Numbered from the stretch's first letter, positions 1-6,485 are shown. The stretch: 9,213 bases of DNA from JBFEYJ01 sp041546305 (GCA_041546305.1 JBFEWO010000114.1:1-9213), one strand, 5' to 3'. Made by a program: numbers and translations. Notes: generated by a model not told the origin, from the letters alone.

Positions 1-507
1 ATCCGGGCACCCCAGATTTTTATTATATGTCCATCCTTTAATCGCCTTGGCGATAGGTGTGCCGTTAAACGTGCTGTAGTAGAGGTCAATGTGGGTGGTG
101 TTGCTCCCTACCTTGGTAGCATCGGCAACTACCGTGTATATCCCATCCTTCGGCATCGTGAGAAAAACCTCATCGCCCTCATGATAGCTTTGGACATGAA
201 TCTCGGCCTTGGAATTCTTAACAAGAACGGTGGATTTATAGTGGTAATAATGATTCGAGTTGATGCCGGAGGCATTACTGGATGTGGCTCTCACCGTAAC
301 ATCGAAGCATTTTGGTGCGAGTTTTTTAAAGTTGCGGGAAATTTTTTCTAACGGTACGGAAACATCATAGCTTTCCTTTGCCGTGTATTGTGATTCATTC
401 TCGAAAACAGCTCGAAACTCATTCGCATTCATCGGCATCGGGGTTGTCATACATCCGGACAGCATTGCTGTCGCCACAACGCCAAGAACTAAAGCGAAAT
501 TTTTCAT
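1..507 (-). CDS. Putative lipoprotein, C-terminus beyond left edge
   Basis: Reading the minus strand gives an open frame of 169 codons that reaches base 1 without a stop, so the gene is partial. The N-terminus is a lipoprotein signal: a Lys near the start, a hydrophobic stretch (residues 4-15), then the lipobox L-S-G-C with the lipidated Cys at residue 19. It is followed by a Thr/Pro/Met-rich linker. The mature part holds two more cysteines, C67 and C167, which could form a disulfide in the periplasm. I do not recognise the family. Two in-frame ATGs lie close together (513 and 507). The AAGGGAG ribosome site sits about 7 nt before the ATG at 507 but only 1-3 nt before the one at 513, so 507 is preferred. 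The downstream partner gene, if any, is outside the window. That it is a real lipoprotein gene is well supported; its role is unknown. Confidence 0.8.
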   Translation of the reverse strand, partial: MKNFALVLGVVATAMLSGCMTTPMPMNANEFRAVFENESQYTAKESYDVSVPLEKISRNFKKLAPKCFDVTVRATSSNASGINSNHYYHYKSTVLVKNSKAEIHVQSYHEGDEVFLTMPKDGIYTVVADATKVGSNTTHIDLYYSTFNGTPIAKAIKGWTYNKNLGCPD

Positions 508-638
508 GCGCATACTCCCTTATTTGCTTGCTGTAAAACTATCCTTGTGTGGATACTACAATTATTAGTCTTTTACTTCCATAGCCTAAAAATTTGGCCC
601 GTTGTGATAATTGGGGAAAGAACACGGGTACTGGCGTC

Positions 639-673
639 AAAGGGGGCAGCCCATTACGGGTCATGCCCCCTTT
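639..673 (-). terminator. Perfect 10-bp hairpin at the end of the repeat-lipoprotein gene
   Basis: The arms AAAGGGGGCA (639-648) and TGCCCCCTTT (664-673) pair perfectly around a 15-nt loop. The loop itself contains a small CCC/GGG pairing. The hairpin begins 15 bp past the stop of the minus-strand gene that ends at 689, which suits a terminator. No long U tract follows on the minus strand (only TTT from the arm), so termination may be modest. It also resembles other G-run/C-run palindromes in this window. Confidence 0.55.
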
Positions 674-688
674 AGCTTAGCAACACCT

Positions 689-2008
689 TTACGGTGCCGG
701 GTCTTCTACCTTGAAGATACCATCAAGGGTCTCACTCGCAGACAGCAGTGTGTAGCCGGTTGGCACACTGCCATCGACATCCCTGGCATAGACACGAAGC
801 TGATAGTAACGGCCCGCTTCCAGCTGAGAGACCGTTGCTGTTCCGTCGGCGTTGTAGCCAATGCTTGGGCTGTTGCCCTGCGTCACCGTGACGAAGGGTG
901 CGTAGTTATTCAGTGCATCGAAGCCACCCCAAATCGTGGTGCCTGATTCATCTACCACCTCAATTGCATAGTCCTGCGCACTGGCGTAACTGGAATCCTT
1001 CAGCCAGGTGAAGACAGGCAGGTTATTCAGCACCGGTACACTACCGTCAAAGACTGTCGCCGGATTCGATAATACGATAGAGCCGGTGACCTTGAAGTCT
1101 TTCGTAATGCTATTGTTGCTGATGGTTACCTGCGGAATACCTTGAGTGACGGAAACATCCGGATCGAGGACAAGACCGTCGTTATCGAGTGAAGCGATCA
1201 TTTCAAAGGTACCATTTGGCACCCCATGCATTGCATAGTTTCCGCTGTTATCCGTATAGCTACGCAGCCCTGGCAGCACCTCACGCGTTCCCGGGTGAAG
1301 CAAGGTAATGTCGATAATCCCCCCACTGACGGAAGTAAAACTGACATGGCCGCTGACCTGCCCTGTTGCCAGGCCGGTCGGGCTAATCATTTGAAGGGTG
1401 ACTGCATTCAGATTCACCGTGACGGGACTGATCGGGGAAAAGTTGAGACCACCCAGGAAGGTTTCGAGTGTGGCATCGCCGACCGGCACATTATGAAGAA
1501 CGTATTCGCCGCTGACGCCAGCAATGGTGGAGACCTGCGTGCCATCGCTGGCCGTGGCCACAACCAGTGCACCAATAATGGGTTGACCCTGACCATTTGT
1601 GATTTGACCGATGATCGTTCCCCGGTCCGCCGCCGGCAGTGCAAACAGACTTACGGTGATGGACGAAATCTGGCCGTTGACGATTTGTACAGGCAACGGC
1701 GGGATGCCTGGTGCCGGTGAAGGCCCATAGCCGTTTGCGCTGACCTTAAGCAGCAAGGGACCCGTGGTATAGACTTTGCCTGCATTGCCGCTGGCATCCG
1801 TCGTGAGAAGATCAATGGGATTACCCGTATCGCCATCGATGACATTGACCCTGGCATTGGAAATCCCTGCCGAGGTATCACCATCAACCACCGTCAGGCT
1901 AAGGGCACCTGTAGGCGGGAGCGAATAAGTGGTACTGCTGCTATCACCGTTGCAAGCCGCAAGGCCAAAAAGCACTACCATCACAAAAGCCAACACCGGC
2001 AAACGCAT
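689..2008 (-). CDS. Lipoprotein with carboxypeptidase-regulatory-like repeats
   Basis: This is a 439-residue envelope lipoprotein. The start at 2008 is chosen because GGAG lies 8 nt before it and because it gives a compact signal peptide ending in the lipobox L-A-A-C (Cys19). The ATG at 2014 lies only 2 nt after that site, and the frame opens still further upstream at 2137. A Gly/Ser/Thr linker follows. Three beta-rich repeats resembling carboxypeptidase regulatory-like (CarboxypepD_reg, transthyretin-like) domains lie at about residues 34-95, 130-185 and 216-280. The second and third show the usual G-x-V/I-x-G, T-x-x-x-G-x-Y and VP-x-G signatures (for example SGEYVLHNVPVG and SGNYAMHGVPNG). 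Residues about 320-430 look like a fibronectin-III-like sandwich (PVFTWLKD, YAIEVVDESG, YYQLRVYARD). Such proteins usually bind carbohydrate or other surface proteins; no enzyme domain is visible. A hairpin follows the stop, and a CRP-like site precedes the gene. Confidence 0.88.
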   Translation of the reverse strand: MRLPVLAFVMVVLFGLAACNGDSSSTTYSLPPTGALSLTVVDGDTSAGISNARVNVIDGDTGNPIDLLTTDASGNAGKVYTTGPLLLKVSANGYGPSPAPGIPPLPVQIVNGQISSITVSLFALPAADRGTIIGQITNGQGQPIIGALVVATASDGTQVSTIAGVSGEYVLHNVPVGDATLETFLGGLNFSPISPVTVNLNAVTLQMISPTGLATGQVSGHVSFTSVSGGIIDITLLHPGTREVLPGLRSYTDNSGNYAMHGVPNGTFEMIASLDNDGLVLDPDVSVTQGIPQVTISNNSITKDFKVTGSIVLSNPATVFDGSVPVLNNLPVFTWLKDSSYASAQDYAIEVVDESGTTIWGGFDALNNYAPFVTVTQGNSPSIGYNADGTATVSQLEAGRYYQLRVYARDVDGSVPTGYTLLSASETLDGIFKVEDPAP

Positions 2009-2044
2009 TATCATTTCTCCTATACGGGTCAAACTGGGCGCAGC

Positions 2045-2087
2045 ATAATACCGTTCCAGGCACCCCTTTAAAGTGATCCCGGTCACA
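2045..2087 (-). promoter_or_regulatory. Putative CRP/Vfr-dependent class II promoter
   Basis: On the minus strand TGTGA-N6-TCACT occupies 2087-2072, matching the CRP core TGTGA-N6-TCACA at 9 of 10 positions. A TATTAT -10 box (5/6 to consensus) lies at 2050-2045, and the -35 region (CTTTAA) is poor. If transcription starts at about 2038, the palindrome is centred at -41.5, the defining position of class II CRP activation, where the activator replaces a weak -35. The target would be the repeat-lipoprotein gene starting at 2008. The site and spacing are seen directly; regulation by CRP or Vfr is inferred. Confidence 0.5.
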
Positions 2088-2152
2088 CCGGTTTTGTGTG
2101 GCATCCAGACATTATGGGGGAAGGTAAATACCCGCAAGAAATAGCTGTAATT

Positions 2153-2171
2153 AAAGGGTCAAGCACCCTTT
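2153..2171. repeat. Small palindrome AAAGGGT-N5-ACCCTTT
   Basis: A perfect 7-bp stem (2153-2159 with 2165-2171) closes a 5-nt loop, CAAGC, and one further T follows. It lies between the divergent lipoprotein and sulfotransferase genes, so it is not placed as a terminator of either. The same layout recurs at 5464-5482. It recalls the short palindromes associated with REP-type tyrosine transposases, but no such transposase is in the window. Confidence 0.5.
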
Positions 2172-2214
2172 TCGCGGGTTTCCAGGATCACTAACAGGAG
2201 ATAACATCTGTTCG

Positions 2215-2244
2215 CTTGTTCGCCATTCCCATGCATGGAACAAG
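2215..2244. promoter_or_regulatory. Inverted repeat upstream of the sulfotransferase-like gene
   Basis: CTTGTTC (2215-2221) and CAT (2224-2226) pair with ATG-GAACAAG (2235-2244), leaving a 2-nt bulge and an 8-nt loop. It ends 46 bp before the start codon at 2291. It could be an operator dyad or a 5'-UTR hairpin. I found no convincing -35/-10 pair around it, so its role is open. Confidence 0.35.
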
Positions 2245-2290
2245 GACATGGTCTACCTTTTATGCGTTCAGATAGAAAAGGTTACTATTC

Positions 2291-3166
2291 ATGACGTCTC
2301 GACCCGCAGTCGCGTTACTCATAGGAGCACACAAGACGGCGACAACCTATATCCAGTCCCGCTTGCTCAACAGCCAGGATGCACTGAAACTCGCCGGCAT
2401 CTCCCAAGTGACCACAAGAGAGTTTCGCAAGCGCATCACCCAACAGTTGATGAGTGCTGACTTTTCCCCAACACGACTCACAGACCTGCTTGAAGAACAT
2501 GCCGGTTACAAGAGACTTATCCTGTCGGATGAAAATCTGCTCGGCGTACAGCCTGACGCCAACCGACTATACCCCAGAGCCAGACAGCGACTTGAAAGCC
2601 TGTTACCCGCCTTTGAGGGGTATCAGGTTGAGGTGTTTGTCACGTTGAGAAGTTACCCGGACTACCTGGTCTCGCGTTATACCGAACACCTCCGCAACCA
2701 CAGGTTTGTCCGATTCGAGAAGTACTATAAACAACTCGACTTCAATACGGTAACGTGGCTCGACCTCATTGATGATATTCACTCGGCAGGCTTCGAAACG
2801 CTTCGAGTTTGGGATTTCTCCAACCTCTTTGACAATGAACAGCAGTACTTCGACACACTGCTTGGTACGGCAGGTATCGCATTAAGCCCAGCGGACAACA
2901 CGCCGGCAGTTCGCCGAACCCGACTCACGCAAGAGGGTTATGAAGTACTCAGGATCGTTGCCCAGAAATACGCGTTAAACGCCACCCAGCAGATGATGGC
3001 GTTAATCGACCACACAGAACAGGAAACTCAGACCACACCCTTTATGCCCCTACCTGCGGCACAGAAGCGCGAGATGGAAATCCGCTACATGGCAGAGCTG
3101 AATGATTTAATGATCGCCCATCCCCCATTTATCGAAAAACACATGACGAGAGTCAGCGCTCTTTAA
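2291..3166 (+). CDS. Sulfotransferase-family-like protein
   Basis: This 291-residue protein looks like a PAPS-dependent sulfotransferase, which would transfer sulfate from PAPS to a hydroxyl or amine of an unknown acceptor. Near the N-terminus, after a short beta strand, is the phosphosulfate-binding loop G12-A-H-K-T-A-T-T-Y20, close to the bacterial pattern GxHKTGTT. The second signature, V-T-L-R120-S-Y-P-D-Y-L-V-S128-R, fits the 3'-phosphate-binding Arg and Ser. The Y-x-E-H-L-R that follows is usual for the family. The length matches the family (about 250-320). There is no signal peptide, so it is probably cytoplasmic. AAAAGG lies 9 nt before the ATG. No glycosyltransferase or carbohydrate gene is adjacent, so the acceptor cannot be guessed. 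A P-loop kinase relative is less likely because of the HKT and R-S pair. Confidence 0.75.
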   Translation: MTSRPAVALLIGAHKTATTYIQSRLLNSQDALKLAGISQVTTREFRKRITQQLMSADFSPTRLTDLLEEHAGYKRLILSDENLLGVQPDANRLYPRARQRLESLLPAFEGYQVEVFVTLRSYPDYLVSRYTEHLRNHRFVRFEKYYKQLDFNTVTWLDLIDDIHSAGFETLRVWDFSNLFDNEQQYFDTLLGTAGIALSPADNTPAVRRTRLTQEGYEVLRIVAQKYALNATQQMMALIDHTEQETQTTPFMPLPAAQKREMEIRYMAELNDLMIAHPPFIEKHMTRVSAL

Positions 3167-3477
3167 CTCCTTTCACAGCGAACATTTTCTTTCTCGGACA
3201 GTTTTCACAGCAGGATGCAGAAGGTTCCCATTGAGGAAAGCTGCTGGTGCACTGACCCTAGGCGACTTACTGCGACACAAGACTATAGAGTTCTTCTATA
3301 TCCCGCCCGCATTGAGCCATTTTTTTATAGGTATCTTTCAGCATTATTCACTACGCTTTACTTTTTCCCACACATTCCGGACTGTATATCCATCCTGTCC
3401 GACACGGCGTCCGGACATTCCATAAAACCTACACGTGCAGCGAAAGTTGGAACTCAAGCATGTACAGGAGAAATCTC
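3167..3477. other. Gene-poor gap of 311 bp
   Basis: I see no convincing coding sequence here. The short plus-strand frames at 3215-3496 and 3231-3425 lack ribosome sites and have no protein-like composition. The gap is pyrimidine-rich, with T runs around 3319-3370. A small hairpin lies at 3396-3417: TGTCCGAC pairs with GTC-C-GGACA with one bulged C and loop ACGGC. It lies about 60 bp before the ABM-like gene and could be part of its leader. No clear promoter is visible. Confidence 0.5.
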
Positions 3478-3747
3478 ATGGCGAACTATATGTTAGTACG
3501 ACACAAGGTAAGGGATTTTGCCGAATGGAAGCCGGGCTATGACAATGATCTGCCCACGCGCAATGCAGCCGGCCTTGCCGAGAAGTATCTGTTACACAGC
3601 GACAAGGACCCCAATGAAGTGGTCGTTTTGTTCGAGGCCTCCGATCTCGGTAAAGCCCATGCCTTTGCCGACTCGGAGGACCTTAAGAACACCATGCAAC
3701 ATGCTGGTGTCATCGACAAACCTGACATTTACTTTCTGGAGGAATAG
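3478..3747 (+). CDS. Small ABM-like dimeric alpha/beta-barrel protein
   Basis: This 89-residue cytoplasmic protein begins with a beta strand, MANYMLVRHKV, then a helix with the D-F-x-x-W pattern (D13, F14, W17) and a final strand ending P-D-I-Y-F-L-E-E. This order is typical of the antibiotic-biosynthesis-monooxygenase-like or 'cyclase'-type ferredoxin fold that dimerises into a barrel. Members range from oxygenases to proteins of unknown role; no catalytic residue can be assigned here. The start at 3478 is chosen because CAGGAGA (3465-3471) lies 7 nt before it. The in-frame ATG at 3460 would overlap that site. It stands alone, with a G/C-run hairpin overlapping the stop. The fold assignment is moderate and the function is unknown. 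Confidence 0.8.
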   Translation: MANYMLVRHKVRDFAEWKPGYDNDLPTRNAAGLAEKYLLHSDKDPNEVVVLFEASDLGKAHAFADSEDLKNTMQHAGVIDKPDIYFLEE

Positions 3748-3776
3748 GGGGAGGAGTCAATAGGTTAAGCCCCCTT
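3746..3776 (+). terminator. Weak hairpin at the end of the ABM-like gene
   Basis: AGGGGG (3746-3751) pairs with CCCCCT (3770-3775) around an 18-nt loop. It starts inside the TAG stop. The loop is long and only two T residues follow the C run, so it is a poor intrinsic terminator. It may instead be another member of the G-run/C-run palindromes found in several gaps here. Confidence 0.35.
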
Positions 3777-3906
3777 AAAGCCCGCAATTCATTTGTTACT
3801 GATTCTATAGCCAGACTCAACCAAATGGGGGCGGCGACAAGCGTTTCGCCATTATAGTGTTATTTGTTGCCCCCTCCTGAATTAGCCCGTCCACATTGGA
3901 GGCAGG

Positions 3907-4528
3907 ATGGAAAGGAAACTACTACTCCTTTGTGGGCTCTTCTCCCCTCTGTTGTATGCCGTAGCAGATGCACTTGCCGGTATGTACTGGGACGATTACA
4001 GCTTCAGAGATCAGACGATAAGCGAATTGGGGGCGATTGGGGCCCCATCCCGTCCACTCTTTGCCATGATGCTGATTCCCGTCTAGTCTATCTTCTATTG
4101 ATTGCCTTTGGTGTCGGGGTGTGGAAATCCGCTTTTGGCCAACGCAAAGTGACGGTGGTTGGCTGACTGCTTATTGCGCTAGGTGTATTGGCACTCGCTG
4201 TAGGGCAGTTCGTGCCGATGCACCCTCGCGGGTCTGAGCAGGGGGTAGCCGGGACGTTGCACCTCATCGAAGGGATGGTGGCGATGCTCCTTGTGGTAAC
4301 TGAGATATCAATCGCAGCACTTGCTTTCAGCCGGGCCTTTCGCAGGTACACCCATCGCCACTATCGTTTTGATTTTAGCCTTCGGCGCCTGTAGCGGCAT
4401 GGACGCACCCCAACTCGAGGCCGGCCTGGCCACGCCATGGCTCGGTGTCTAAGGAACGGATATTCTGGTACGCCTATCAGCTGTGGTTCATGGTACTGGC
4501 TCTAAAACTCCTCCAACAGCGTGACTAA
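3907..4528 (+). pseudogene. DUF998-type membrane protein gene, broken by four lesions
   Basis: Joining three frames gives a membrane protein of about 204 residues, close to the usual DUF998 length. It begins MERKLLLLCGLFSPLLYAVAD and keeps the family signature around Y-S-F-R-D-Q-T-I-S-E-L-G-A-I-G-A-P. Later it shows a P-M-H-P-R-G segment, a G-M-D-A-P segment and a closing membrane helix before TAA 4526-4528. The lesions are: (1) GTCTA repeated in tandem at 4081-4090, giving TAG 4084-4086 and a +2 shift; (2) in-frame TGA at 4164-4166; (3) an extra base at about 4345-4354, shifting the frame; (4) TAA at 4450-4452 with another extra base where G-V-W-E-R would be expected. Removing 5+1+1 bases gives 615 nt, exactly 205 codons. 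GGAGG lies 4 nt before the ATG. DUF998 proteins are multi-helix inner-membrane proteins of unknown role. The gene cannot make a full product. Confidence 0.85.
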
Positions 4529-4651
4529 AAGGGGGGCGATATCTTTTCGTAGTGGCAGAAATCATTTGGCTTCAGCCAATGTCATGCAGCATAACTACCG
4601 GGAACTACTCTATATTCTCCTGCCTGCAAAAAGACATCAACATGTATGTTA

Positions 4652-4680
4652 TTGATTTAAGGTTGATTTTTATATATAAT
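4652..4680 (+). promoter_or_regulatory. Sigma70-type promoter of the coiled-coil gene
   Basis: TTGATT (4652-4657) and a perfect TATAAT (4675-4680) are separated by 17 bp, within an AT-rich stretch. Transcription would start near 4687, giving a leader of about 70 nt before the GTG at 4756. This is the best promoter-like sequence in the window. Confidence 0.65.
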
Positions 4681-4755
4681 GAACTCCTATGTATGAGATG
4701 GTCTAAAATTCCCACCAGTAGTACTTTCATCCCTTTCTAGCCCCTAGGAGAACAT

Positions 4756-5358
4756 GTGACCGCATCCGAAACAGAAGTACAGCTCAAAGTATGGAAAGAA
4801 CTCGCGATCAGTAAGCAGGTGTTAATGAACGCCGCGACTGAAGCCCTGAAACTCGACAAAGAGTGCACTCAGGAAGAACTGAAACAGGCAATCGAGGCAA
4901 CCATCAAGCGCGCTGCTGAAGCCGAAGCCGCCGCTAGACAGGCCGAGGAACAGGCCGCGCTCGCAGTCGCCGCAGTGGAACAGAAGTTGGCAGAAAGCCA
5001 AAAAGCACTGGATGACGTTAAGGCCAACCTTGCCGATGCGCAGGCAAACCAGCAGAAGTTCGAGCAGCAGATCATGAACGAGCGCGCTAACAATGAGCGA
5101 CAGCTGAAAAAACTCAAGGATAGCCTGGCGGAGAAGGAACGCGCCATCAAAGTCATCAGCACCACCCTGTCTGACACACCGGAAAACGTGGTGAAGAAAC
5201 TCAAGACACTGAAAAAGCAGAAGATGGATGAGGCCGATGCCCGCAAAAAGGCAGAAAAAGCCCTATCTACCTTGCGCAAGGAAAAGCAGAAACTGGAGCA
5301 GGAATTAGCGGAGCTGCAAGCAGCACAGGAAAAGTCTGGCGAAGAGCAGGCAGCGTAA
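4756..5358 (+). CDS. Coiled-coil protein of unknown function
   Basis: The product is 200 residues and cytoplasmic, with no signal peptide or membrane segment. Residues 1-40 form a small helical head (V-W-K-E-L-A-I-S-K, then K-E-C-T-Q-E-E-L). Residues about 40-135 and 145-195 are Ala/Glu/Lys/Gln-rich with heptad character, indicating long coiled coils. They are broken by a conserved-looking hinge, S-D-T-P-E-N-V-V-K-K-L-K (139-150). Only one Cys (C37) and one Trp (W13) are present. The start is GTG: TAGGAG (4745-4750) lies 5 nt before it, and the frame upstream closes with TAG at 4738. Curiously, an ATG overlaps this GTG and is followed at once by TGA. The gene has its own promoter and terminator, so it is a single-gene unit. 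I recognise no named family. A structural or scaffold role is only a guess. Confidence 0.85.
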   Translation: MTASETEVQLKVWKELAISKQVLMNAATEALKLDKECTQEELKQAIEATIKRAAEAEAAARQAEEQAALAVAAVEQKLAESQKALDDVKANLADAQANQQKFEQQIMNERANNERQLKKLKDSLAEKERAIKVISTTLSDTPENVVKKLKTLKKQKMDEADARKKAEKALSTLRKEKQKLEQELAELQAAQEKSGEEQAA

Positions 5359-5408
5359 TCTTCTTCGCTCCAAGTGTACCGCTTGCCCAGTGGGGCTCGG
5401 CATATTGA

Positions 5409-5440
5409 AAAAGGGGGGTGGGTTATTCCATTCCCCTTTT
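5409..5440 (+). terminator. Intrinsic terminator of the coiled-coil gene
   Basis: AAAAGGGG (5409-5416) pairs with CCCCTTTT (5433-5440), extended by two G-U pairs and one T-A pair, around a 10-nt loop. A T-rich tail follows (TTTTCTTTT, 5437-5445). It lies 50 bp after the stop at 5358 and has the classical form of a Rho-independent terminator. Confidence 0.75.
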
Positions 5441-5463
5441 CTTTTGCCGGTGTGATGCCAATT

Positions 5464-5482
5464 AAGGGGTTCAGTACCCTTT
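5464..5482. repeat. Small palindrome AAGGGGT-N5-ACCCTTT
   Basis: A 7-bp stem with one G-T pair (5464-5470 with 5476-5482) closes the 5-nt loop TCAGT. Its architecture and flanks (TTAA before, CACG after) match the copy at 2153-2171. It lies between the terminator at 5409-5440 and the next gene. No coding sequence is seen in the gap 5359-5636, and no clear promoter for the gene at 5637 was found there. Confidence 0.5.
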
Positions 5483-5636
5483 CACGTTTGTTATCTTGAC
5501 GAGCTCAGATTCCATTGATTTTTCCAGTTCCATCTACCCCTTCTTCCCATCTCACTCGCTGAAACCTCTATATCATCAGCTACACTGGAGGCGATAACTC
5601 CTGGTGCTGTCACTCATGAGGAATTGGGAGGTACGC

Positions 5637-6485
5637 ATGGAGCTATCGGGAAAAGATTGCCTGGTTACCGGTGCAAGTTCCGGTCTGGGGCTTGCCATCG
5701 CGAAAGGGCTTGCGCGCATGGGCGCCAACACTACCCTGCTCTGCCGAGACAAAGTGACAGGCGAAGAGGCAATACGTGATATCAGGAGCGAAGTTCCCGA
5801 TGCCTCACTCGAGCTGATGATCTGTGATCTCGCGTCCCTGGAATCGATCCGACAATTCATTGAAGAATTCAAGGCAAAGCACGCCAAGCTAGATGTTCTT
5901 CTCAATAATGCCGCGGTAATGAAGCGAAACCGAACGGTGACCAAAGATGGTTTTGAAATGATGTTCCAGGTCAATTACCTGGCGCCGTTCATGCTCATGA
6001 ACGCCTTTGTGGCGCTGCTGCAGAATGGCTCCAGCCCCCAGGTCATTAACAACGCGCTGCCATCCTACAAGCTTCGCCTGGATCTGGAGGACCTGGAGTT
6101 CACACGGCAGTACAGCATGTATCACTCCTTCTTCCTGACCAAGCTCTGTCTGCTCTTAGCGGGGCTTGAGTTTGCCCGGCGGCACGGCCGCGATGGTATT
6201 GACACTATTCTGGCTGTCCCAGGTCCGTTTAAGTCCCGTTTGGTCAGAGAAATTCCGTTGGCAGGTTGGTTCAAGAACCTGTTCTCGATGCCGGTCGAAA
6301 AAGCGGCCGCGAACATCCTATACATCATTACCTCGGACAGTCTTAAGCCCAAGAACGGCAAGGCATTCAAGAAAAGGAAAGAATGGCCCCTCTCAGACTA
6401 TTGGCAGGATACGCAAACCCGTGAGCGCCTATGGTCGATCACAGAATCTCTTCTCCAGGATTCTTGGGCGAATGCCCCCAGTTGA
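5637..6485 (+). CDS. SDR-fold protein with degenerate active site
   Basis: This 282-residue protein resembles the retinol-dehydrogenase-like short-chain dehydrogenase/reductases. The Rossmann motif T11-G-A-S-S-G-L-G18 is intact. R37-D38 after the second strand suggests NADP(H). N90-N-A-A93 and N113 are also in place, and the V-P-G-P loop (194-197) is kept. The catalytic residues are not. Where V-N-V-S-S is expected the sequence is I-N-N-A140-L141, and four residues before the retained Lys (T168-K169) is F165, not Tyr. It may bind nucleotide without classical dehydrogenase activity, or use another mechanism; nearby S143 and Y162 are candidates. The start at 5637 has GGGAGG 5 nt upstream; the earlier in-frame start codons, back to 5604, lack such a site. 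It is the first gene of the four-gene cluster, with 66 bp to the next gene. Confidence 0.88.
   Translation: MELSGKDCLVTGASSGLGLAIAKGLARMGANTTLLCRDKVTGEEAIRDIRSEVPDASLELMICDLASLESIRQFIEEFKAKHAKLDVLLNNAAVMKRNRTVTKDGFEMMFQVNYLAPFMLMNAFVALLQNGSSPQVINNALPSYKLRLDLEDLEFTRQYSMYHSFFLTKLCLLLAGLEFARRHGRDGIDTILAVPGPFKSRLVREIPLAGWFKNLFSMPVEKAAANILYIITSDSLKPKNGKAFKKRKEWPLSDYWQDTQTRERLWSITESLLQDSWANAPS

Noticed and set aside
1226..1720. 164-codon open frame on the plus strand inside the repeat-lipoprotein gene
   Set aside because: It is antisense to a well-supported lipoprotein gene, has no ribosome site and its translation has no protein-like pattern.
3215..3496. Overlapping short plus-strand frames before the ABM-like gene
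   Set aside because: They have no Shine-Dalgarno site, odd composition, and one runs into the better-supported gene at 3478.
4088..4351. 87-codon minus-strand frame over the DUF998 pseudogene
   Set aside because: The plus strand shows clear DUF998 similarity across the same bases; the minus frame has no motif.
4869..5279. 136-codon minus-strand frame, Ser/Ala/Phe-rich
   Set aside because: It is the mirror of the Glu/Lys/Ala-rich coiled-coil gene; such codon use leaves the opposite strand open.
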